From the NCBI RefSeq assembly GCF_002734215.1, contig NZ_NSEB01000012.1:186001-250000 (forward strand): a stretch of DNA of 64,000 nucleotides. Direction: 5' to 3'. The position numbers and the translations under genes are program-made. This DNA comes from Fredinandcohnia onubensis. Lineage in GTDB: Bacteria > Bacillota > Bacilli > Bacillales > Bacillaceae_L. This document shows, piece by piece, positions 55,502-64,000 of this stretch. Every line of letters starts with the position of its first letter. Within the stretch, counting starts at the first letter, position 1. A model generated the notes under the pieces. The model saw nothing but the letters and a program-made list of their open reading frames with translations. It was not told the origin of the DNA and did no database searches.

Positions 55502-55822
55502 TTGCTGCAAACAGATCTTGATACGAAAGTTAAATTCCTTAGAGGATTTGCTGATAAAACACGTATCCAAATTCTTGATAGTATAAAAGATCAAGAAAAA
55601 GCCGTCTCTCAAATCGTGGATGACCTTAAGGGGAATCAATCTAATATTTCACAGCATTTAGCCTGTTTAAAAGGCTGTGGACTCATCGTTGGGAGACAAG
55701 AAGGAAAATATGTTTATTACAGCTTACGAAATAAACAAGTACGTGATTTATTAATGATGTTTAATACAGTTTTTGAAGATGTTCAAAATGATGTAGCTTG
55801 TTGTGAACGTCACATAGATTAG
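55502..55822 (+). CDS. ArsR/SmtB-family Cd/Pb sensor, CmtR-like
   Basis: 106 aa from TTG at 55502 with GGGGG upstream. Winged-helix repressor with recognition helix SQIVDDLKGNQSNISQHLAC. Cysteines C55 and C59 in that helix (LACLKGC) and C100/C101 near the C-terminus (VACCERH) match the CmtR-type metal site, in which two helix Cys and one C-terminal Cys bind Cd(II)/Pb(II), rather than the CadC ELCVC site. It precedes cadA and should release its two operators on metal binding. Confidence 0.88.
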   Translation: MLQTDLDTKVKFLRGFADKTRIQILDSIKDQEKAVSQIVDDLKGNQSNISQHLACLKGCGLIVGRQEGKYVYYSLRNKQVRDLLMMFNTVFEDVQNDVACCERHID

Positions 55823-55835
55823 GGAGTTGGATTCA

Positions 55836-58424
55836 ATGGCTGATAAATGTTGTGGTTCAAATGAAAAAAACGCAGTTGCTGCTATGGAGAGCACGTCGTG
55901 TTGCAGTAGTCAGCAGCAAAAAAGTGAGATTTCTAAAAGTAAGGAAACTGACAGTTGTTGTAGTTCTTCAACTGCAGAAATAGAAAGTCACTCCCCTCCT
56001 AAAAATGCTTGTTGCAGTAGTGAACATTCGCTTGGTGATGCGGCTGTAAGCACTACTAGCACGTCTTGTTGCAGTAGTCATGCTGAGGTTAAACCTCAAG
56101 AAACACTTGCTGCTATTGGTGAAAAGGCTGAGTTTCGCATTCACGGAATGGATTGTCCTTCATGTGCCTTGACGATCGAAAGAGGATTAAGTGGTTTGCA
56201 GAATATCCAAGAGGTAAAAGTGAACTATAATACTGCTAAACTACAAATAATCGGTAAAAATAGTGCTTCCTTTGACCAGGTTGAAAATGAAGTACAAAAA
56301 CTAGGGTATGGCATTGAACCATTACTCCAAAACAAGAATGTAAGAATCTTCAACGTTGAAGGAATGGATTGTGGAAGTTGTGCAAAAAGTATTGAAAACC
56401 ACTTAAACACCATCCCTGCAGTAAAAGATGTAAGTGTGAATTTTTCAACTGGCAAAATGAAAATTGAACACGATAACAGTGTGGATGATATCATTTCTGA
56501 AGTTTCTAAAATAGGTTACAAAGCTTCTTTATTTACCAGGAAAAAGTCAAATGAATCACTTAAAGGTTTAAGTGGAAATGGTGGGATTATCTTCTCTGGA
56601 ATATTGATTGCTCTGGGGTTTATTGGTTCCTTTACTGGTATTTCTACCCTATTAACTACACTCGTGTATGCAGTTGCAATGGTTATAAGTGGATATAAAC
56701 CTGTAAAAAGTGCCTATTATTCAATAAAAAGTCGTTCATTAGATATGAATGTCCTCATGTCTGCTGCAGCCATTGGTGCTGCCTTGATTGGAGAATGGTT
56801 AGAGGGTGCAACCGTTGTATGGTTATTCGCACTTGGAACTACCCTTCAAAATATGTCAATTGAAAAAACCAGAAACTCCATTCGAAATTTAATGGATTTG
56901 GCTCCATCTGAAGCCTTTATAAAAGTAGGTTCAGAGTTAATGAAAAAACCAGTTGAAGAAATTTCGATCGGTGATATCTTAATCGTAAAACCTGGAGATA
57001 AAATTCCGCTAGATGGTAAAATCGTACTGGGTGAATCCAGTGTAAATCAAGCCCCGATAACTGGTGAATCCATTCCAGTTGATAAAGAAACCGGAGATAC
57101 TGTTTATGCGGGAACAATAAATGAAAGTGGTTCACTCGAAATAAAAGTAACAAAGCTGGTAGAAGATACAACAATAGCTAAAATTATTCATTTAGTGGAA
57201 GAAGCACAAGAACAAAAAGCCCCAACACAAGCATTTGTTGATAGATTTGCGAGTATCTATACCCCGATTGTGTTTATTCTAGCATTAGTTGTCATGGTTC
57301 TTCCCCCTCTACTAGGTTTGGGAACCTGGGGTGAATGGTTTTACAAAGGACTTGAATTATTAGTTGTGGCTTGTCCTTGTGCTTTAGTGATCTCAACGCC
57401 TGTCGCAATCGTATCTGCAATCGGAAACGCAGCAAAAAATGGTGTATTAATCAAAGGTGGTACGTTCTTAGAAAAAGCTGGTGCTATTCGTGCCATTGCC
57501 TTTGATAAAACAGGTACATTAACAGAAGGTAAACCAAAGGTAACTGAAATAATTGCCCTAGGTACGGATGACGAAAAGCTATTGTCAATTGCTTTGACAT
57601 TAGAAGAATACTCAACACATCCAATTGCTAAAAGCATTGTAGAATATGCCCAGGCTAATGGAATACAGCCCAAAAATGGTGAATTATTTAAGAACATTGT
57701 CGGTAAAGGAGTACAAGCAACTCTTGATGGAGAAATCTATTACGCTGGCAATCTAAAATTATTTGAAGAAAAGAACGTTACATTAGAGAATGTAACCGAA
57801 ACTGTTCATCAACTTCAGAATCAAGGTAAAACGGTCGTAATGATCGGTACAGCGACTAAAATAATCGGTATTATTGCTGTTGCAGATACGATTCGACAGA
57901 CCACTGTAGAAGCATTAAAAGGATTAAAACAGGTGGGTATAAACGAAGTTGTCATGTTAACGGGTGATAATGAAGGTACCGCTAAAATGATATCAAAGGA
58001 AGCGAATGTCAGCCGCTATTTTGCTGACCTTTTACCAGAAGACAAGGTCAATGCCATCAAACAAATACAAAGTGAAGGCAAAATGATAGCGATGGTTGGA
58101 GACGGAATAAATGATGCACCTGCTCTCGCCACTGCTGATCTAGGAATTGCTATGGGTGGTGCTGGAACTGACACAGCGATGGAAACTGCTGATATTGTTT
58201 TAATGGCAGACAACCTTGAAAAACTTCCACATACGGTAAAACTAAGTAGAAAAGCGTTGACGATCATTAAGCAAAACATTTGGTTCTCACTAATCGTCAA
58301 ATTCGTGGCTCTAGCTCTTATCTTCCCTGGTTGGTTAACCCTTTGGTTAGCGGTATTAAGTGATACCGGAGCTGCAATCATTGTGATCTTAAATGCGTTA
58401 CGACTTTTAAAAGTGAAGGAGTAA
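55836..58424 (+). CDS. cadA: Cadmium/zinc/lead-translocating P1B ATPase with Cys-rich N-terminus
   Basis: 862 aa from the ATG at 55836 (GGGAG 8 bases upstream; a TTG at 55827 overlaps that site). Residues ~1-90 hold five CC(G/S)S motifs in a Ser/Lys-rich linker. Two HMA domains follow, with GMDCPSC (~105) and GMDCGSC (~178). The ATPase core has CPC in VVACPCALVIS, the phosphorylation site DKTGTLTEG, TGES, HP (STHPIAKSI) and GDGINDAPALA. Eight helices are expected. P1B-2 type exporter of Cd, Zn or Pb. It is co-transcribed with the sensor 13 bases upstream and ends at a terminator. Confidence 0.94.
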   Translation: MADKCCGSNEKNAVAAMESTSCCSSQQQKSEISKSKETDSCCSSSTAEIESHSPPKNACCSSEHSLGDAAVSTTSTSCCSSHAEVKPQETLAAIGEKAEFRIHGMDCPSCALTIERGLSGLQNIQEVKVNYNTAKLQIIGKNSASFDQVENEVQKLGYGIEPLLQNKNVRIFNVEGMDCGSCAKSIENHLNTIPAVKDVSVNFSTGKMKIEHDNSVDDIISEVSKIGYKASLFTRKKSNESLKGLSGNGGIIFSGILIALGFIGSFTGISTLLTTLVYAVAMVISGYKPVKSAYYSIKSRSLDMNVLMSAAAIGAALIGEWLEGATVVWLFALGTTLQNMSIEKTRNSIRNLMDLAPSEAFIKVGSELMKKPVEEISIGDILIVKPGDKIPLDGKIVLGESSVNQAPITGESIPVDKETGDTVYAGTINESGSLEIKVTKLVEDTTIAKIIHLVEEAQEQKAPTQAFVDRFASIYTPIVFILALVVMVLPPLLGLGTWGEWFYKGLELLVVACPCALVISTPVAIVSAIGNAAKNGVLIKGGTFLEKAGAIRAIAFDKTGTLTEGKPKVTEIIALGTDDEKLLSIALTLEEYSTHPIAKSIVEYAQANGIQPKNGELFKNIVGKGVQATLDGEIYYAGNLKLFEEKNVTLENVTETVHQLQNQGKTVVMIGTATKIIGIIAVADTIRQTTVEALKGLKQVGINEVVMLTGDNEGTAKMISKEANVSRYFADLLPEDKVNAIKQIQSEGKMIAMVGDGINDAPALATADLGIAMGGAGTDTAMETADIVLMADNLEKLPHTVKLSRKALTIIKQNIWFSLIVKFVALALIFPGWLTLWLAVLSDTGAAIIVILNALRLLKVKE

Positions 58425-58520
58425 TAGTTGAACTCCATTAGATAACGTGGAGAAAATTCAACATCACAGGTTAAAAGATATGCGGATTAGTAATATAAAT
58501 TACAATGTAAATAAACCACA

Positions 58521-58557
58521 AAAAGCTTGAGGGAATTTTCCAAACCCCAAGCTTTTT
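58521..58557 (+). terminator. Terminator of the cadmium operon
   Basis: AAAAGCTTG / CAAGCTTTT, extended by GGG/CCC, with TTT tails on both strands; 97 bases past the cadA stop. Confidence 0.85.
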
Positions 58558-58589
58558 CATTTAGGATTTCCAATGTATTTTCAGCACGT

Positions 58590-58930
58590 ATACATTTATA
58601 TAGTTTAGTAGTATAAAGTCATTCGAAAATTTTTTTAAAAAAGACAACATTTATAAAAACTATCCATTTGTGTATCATTTGTGGGTAAAAATGCGATAAA
58701 AACATTCGAAAAATAGAAATGCGTATGCTTTCATATAGTTTGGCAATCTAAAACCATTCGAAAGTTCCAAGAAAAGGAAGAAATACTTTTAAAAGAGACA
58801 ACAAATTCAAAAACTTTCCATTTACGTATCATGTTTAAGTAAAAAAGCGATAAAAGCATACGTAAAAAAGAAATGCGTATGCTTTCATATAGTTAGGCAT
58901 TATAAAACCATTCGAAAGTTCCAAATAAAG
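58590..58930. repeat. AT-rich tandem repeat, two ~165-bp units, GCATACG-hairpin family
   Basis: Two units, roughly 58590-58755 and 58756-58920. Each carries 'ACTxTCCATTTxxGTATCAT', 'GCGATAAAA(A/G)CAT', a hairpin ending GCGTATGCTTTCATATAGTT and 'ACCATTCGAAAGTTCC'. In the second unit the hairpin is intact: AAAGCATACG / CGTATGCTTT. Same family as 4283-4605 but in the opposite orientation. It lies in a 940-base gene-free gap. Confidence 0.75.
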
Positions 58931-58961
58931 GAATATCCACTTTCAAAACAGCTAAAATTGT

Positions 58962-59015
58962 CCCCTTATTCGAACAAAGACAATAGTTAATGTCAAGTTT
59001 TCAATTAAGGGTAAT
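58962..59015. repeat. Second copy of the TTAATCG-hairpin element
   Basis: CCCCTTATTCGAAC...GACAATAGTTAATGTCAAG...CAATTAAGGG matches the element at 4020-4074 in order and inner sequence (GACAAT...TGTCAAGTTT, AATTAAGGGT). As there, it adjoins the GCATACG repeat family. Confidence 0.65.
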
Positions 59016-61579
<2,564 letters not shown>

Positions 61580-61610
61580 TTGTTGAATAAAGGCTGTTAA
61601 CATAAAAAAA

Positions 61611-61646
61611 TCCCTTCTGTGAAACCGCACAGAAGGGACTTTTTCT
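61611..61646. terminator. Bidirectional terminator between katG and the helicase gene
   Basis: TCCCTTCTGT / ACAGAAGGGA with a GAAACCGC loop. It is followed by CTTTTTCTTTT on the + strand and preceded by A7 (a T-run on the minus strand). A short GGGACAGTACTCCCC at 61650-61664 may be a relic of the GGGAC repeat. Confidence 0.9.
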
Positions 61647-61665
61647 TTTGGGACAGTACTCCCCA

Positions 61666-64000
61666 CTACATCATTTGCTGGACTTTTTTATGGTTTTTCT
61701 CTTTCTCGAGAATTTGCTTGATGAGTTGGTCGACTTCCTCAAGTTCAGCGCTTGGGTTTTTCCACCAGTTTCGGCTCCAAATGCGGTGGATGGTCCAACC
61801 TTTGTTTTCGAGGAATTTTTGACGGTACACATCTCTCTCCTTCGCGGATGGTGAGCTATGATACATCGCCCCATCACATTCAATTCCGAGAATATACCTC
61901 GACTCATATTCAGGATGCACCACGGCTAAGTCAATCCGATAATTGGACATGCCGACTTGCGTATCGACTTTATATCCCATTTCCGTTAATTGTTCATACA
62001 CTTGTGTTTCAAATGGTGAATCAAAATGAAGAGCCTTTTCTTGACGTTGTGTGTTCATCTCTTCATTCAGCTCTGAAAGGACAGCTCCGATTCTCTCTTT
62101 CTGTAGATTCGAAACAGCCTGCGCGTACTCTAAATAACTTTTAAAATACTTCGGTCCGACATTCTTTGTTTTCGATACGTCCAGTTCATTTGGTTCAATA
62201 CTTGATACGACATAGATTGCTTCTTTTGAACGAGTAACCGCTACATTCAGGCGGTTTTCTCCCCCCTGCTGTCCAAGCGGACCAAATCGATTATAGACTC
62301 TACCATTTTCAGCTTTCGCATATCCTACCGAAAAGATGATAATATCCCGCTCGTCACCCTGTACGTTTTCAATATTTTTCACAAAAATCTGCTCATCCAA
62401 ATCCTTACCCATGACTTGATGATACAAGGTATTAAATTCTTCATCTTCCTCGGCTAGCATATCGATATAATCAAGAATTTTATCCTGTTGTTTCGCGTTA
62501 AAGGTAATGATGCCAATCGACCTCGTCGCATCCTTTTGAAGCAATTCTTTCAATAAAAGGACCACTTCTTTTGCTTCAACCTCATTACACTGATTAATCC
62601 ACTTGCCATCGACTTTCCGCCATTGAATGGCCGCTGGATTCTTAAGATGTTCCACGTTTGGCGCTATTTGAATATTGCCATTGTAATAGGCATGGTTTGA
62701 AAAATTAATCAATTCCTCTGACTTTGAACGATAATGCCATTGCAGCATTTTACTCGGAAACACTCGTTTTGCTAAATTCAGAAGACTTTCTGAAACGACC
62801 ATATCATCCTCATCAACATCATCTTCATCAATTTGGATACCACCCTTAAACAGATTACTTGGCGGTAATTGCTTTTCATCCCCGGCAATAATGACTTTCG
62901 ACGCTCTGTAGACAGATGGAATCCCATTTTCAACCGTTAACTGTGAGGCTTCATCAAAAATAACCAAATCAAATAAATCCTTACCTAACGGAAAAATCGC
63001 CGACGCTGTCTCAGGTGAGACAAGCCATACGGGTAGCACATCTAATAAACCTTCTTGAGCATACTTTTTTACAAGCTTTCGAACTGGCCAGATTTGTCGC
63101 TTCTTCCCCGTTTGGTAAGTCATATCCTTTATCGCTTTAGAATGCTGTTCCTTCACTGAACCAAGGGCTTTAATTAAGCGATTTTGCAATACTTTAGCTG
63201 AAAGTTCTTTCTTTTCTTCTAAAAGATCCTTAAATCTTGTACGTAATCGATGAAACTCTTCCGTTCCAATTTTCGTAAGCACCGGATGCTTTCGTTCAAT
63301 TTCATCGATCCAGTAAATATAGGCAGATTGCTTCGTATGTTCAACCCAATCTTTCGCTAGTTCACGATGAAGCTCGTCTTTACTTTTATCCTTTAACTCA
63401 TCAATGAGTGATTTGACGAAAGGCATACTCTCATCATAGATTCGATCCATATTGCGAAGGTCATCAAAATCTTGAATGACATATTCCTGCTGTTTTTGAA
63501 ATTCAGGTAACGGGATATCCCCTTTTGATATTTGTTCCTTATATTTCTGCAACTTTTCATCCTTAAAATAAGCTGATAATTGTTTCATTTCGTTAGCCAT
63601 TTGAGTTGACACATTTGAAAGTTCATACAAGATTCGTAAGCTTTCCCTAAGCTTTGGCCACTCCGTCGATGATAAGCCTTTAAATTTGTCACCTTCGATT
63701 AATTCTTCAACGATCGTCTTTCCGGTAAAAGAAGTCCACCACCAAAGTCTCAATTTCTGAAGTGTTTTTTTCTCCTGAGGATTTAAGTCCTCATAAATTT
63801 TTTCGAGTTTTCCGCCGACCTCCCAGCTGTACTCCGGGGTAATCTCATCCTTTTCAAAATGCTCAAGGTAGGTAATGCTTATCTCAGCCTGCTCAGTGAC
63901 CTTCCTAAGAATCTCAACAATCGTCAAACGGTCCTTAATCTCTAGCTTCGAAAAGGATTTACGATCTTTTAGTGGGTAGTTCTCCTGTCCAAATCGACTA
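61666..64000 (-). CDS. Superfamily-1 helicase with MTES_1575-type nuclease domain (5' end outside window)
   Basis: At least 778 aa; the frame is open through base 64000 and the TTG at 63927 is internal. A long helical region is followed by SF1 (UPF1/DNA2-like, DUF4011-type) helicase motifs: DLVIFDEASQ (motif II), IIAGDEKQLPPSNLF (III), WHYRSKSEELINFSN (IV), NVQGDERDIIIFSVGYA (V) and NVAVTRSKEAIYVV (VI). The Walker A part must lie upstream. The last ~110 residues form a PD-(D/E)xK/Vsr-like domain (FDSPFETQVYEQL, YRIDLAVV, GIECDGAMYHSS, WTIHRIWSRNWW). Such fusions often occur in defence or repair loci; no partner is visible here. Confidence 0.85.
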   Translation of the reverse strand, partial: SRFGQENYPLKDRKSFSKLEIKDRLTIVEILRKVTEQAEISITYLEHFEKDEITPEYSWEVGGKLEKIYEDLNPQEKKTLQKLRLWWWTSFTGKTIVEELIEGDKFKGLSSTEWPKLRESLRILYELSNVSTQMANEMKQLSAYFKDEKLQKYKEQISKGDIPLPEFQKQQEYVIQDFDDLRNMDRIYDESMPFVKSLIDELKDKSKDELHRELAKDWVEHTKQSAYIYWIDEIERKHPVLTKIGTEEFHRLRTRFKDLLEEKKELSAKVLQNRLIKALGSVKEQHSKAIKDMTYQTGKKRQIWPVRKLVKKYAQEGLLDVLPVWLVSPETASAIFPLGKDLFDLVIFDEASQLTVENGIPSVYRASKVIIAGDEKQLPPSNLFKGGIQIDEDDVDEDDMVVSESLLNLAKRVFPSKMLQWHYRSKSEELINFSNHAYYNGNIQIAPNVEHLKNPAAIQWRKVDGKWINQCNEVEAKEVVLLLKELLQKDATRSIGIITFNAKQQDKILDYIDMLAEEDEEFNTLYHQVMGKDLDEQIFVKNIENVQGDERDIIIFSVGYAKAENGRVYNRFGPLGQQGGENRLNVAVTRSKEAIYVVSSIEPNELDVSKTKNVGPKYFKSYLEYAQAVSNLQKERIGAVLSELNEEMNTQRQEKALHFDSPFETQVYEQLTEMGYKVDTQVGMSNYRIDLAVVHPEYESRYILGIECDGAMYHSSPSAKERDVYRQKFLENKGWTIHRIWSRNWWKNPSAELEEVDQLIKQILEKEKNHKKVQQMM

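Overview
The window looks like chromosome of a low-GC, Gram-positive, spore-former-type Bacillaceae (Bacillus sensu lato). The signs are strong AGGAGG-type ribosome sites, frequent TTG/GTG starts, a TPP riboswitch in front of a tenI-thiO-thiS-thiG operon, a BdbC/BdbD disulfide pair, a perfect CcpA-type cre site and YcbCDFG-like sugar-acid genes. I see no rRNA, tRNA, CRISPR array, prophage or transposase gene. The first and last genes run off the window.

Layout. (1) 1-8.1 kb: three paralogous secreted beta-propeller proteins that share a core but carry different accessory domains. (2) 8.4-17.4 kb: a sugar-acid/uronate catabolic block with an enolase-superfamily enzyme, an aldehyde dehydrogenase, a DapA-family aldolase/dehydratase, a GntR regulator, a GH105 unsaturated-uronyl hydrolase, an orphan solute-binding lipoprotein and two tandem esterase-fold genes, one of which has lost its catalytic triad. 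A TGATATATCA palindrome and a cre site link these promoters. (3) 17.4-29 kb: prolyl-4-hydroxylase, erythromycin-esterase-family, DUF1292-like and SET proteins, a TetR-controlled MMPL/YhgE-like export pair, and a large secreted phosphodiester glycosidase-metallophosphatase. (4) 29.4-37.3 kb: a catabolic cluster with an N-carbamoyl amidohydrolase, a PucR/CdaR-type regulator, an aldehyde dehydrogenase, a beta-hydroxyacid dehydrogenase, an M20 amidohydrolase and a two-gene membrane transporter. (5) 37.5-45.7 kb: ArsR-rhodanese fusion, MFS permease with a coupled 53-aa ORF, a frameshifted hydrophobic peptide gene next to an LNG-repeat coiled-coil protein, a multispanning membrane protein, a KinB-like kinase and a DUF4145-like protein. 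(6) 45.9-48.9 kb: the thiamin thiazole operon. (7) 48.9-54.5 kb: small membrane, lipo- and accessory proteins, including an internally deleted LysE exporter. (8) 54.1-58.4 kb: bdbD-bdbC divergent from a cadmium-sensing ArsR and a CadA-type ATPase. (9) 59.4-64 kb: katG and a superfamily-1 helicase fused to an MTES_1575-type nuclease.

The most unusual signal is a dispersed palindromic repeat (halves GGGACAAGGGAC / GTCCCTGTGTCCC) with about ten copies, most of them directly after stop codons. In the last 20-37 codons of genes that end at a copy, third-position T is almost absent and replaced by C while A-ending codons persist. Neighbouring genes that do not end at a copy do not show this. One copy lies inside the 3' end of a rhodanese gene and supplies its last 18 or so codons. 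Two other repeat families (an AT-rich unit with a GCATACG hairpin, and an associated TTAATCG hairpin) occur near both ends of the window.
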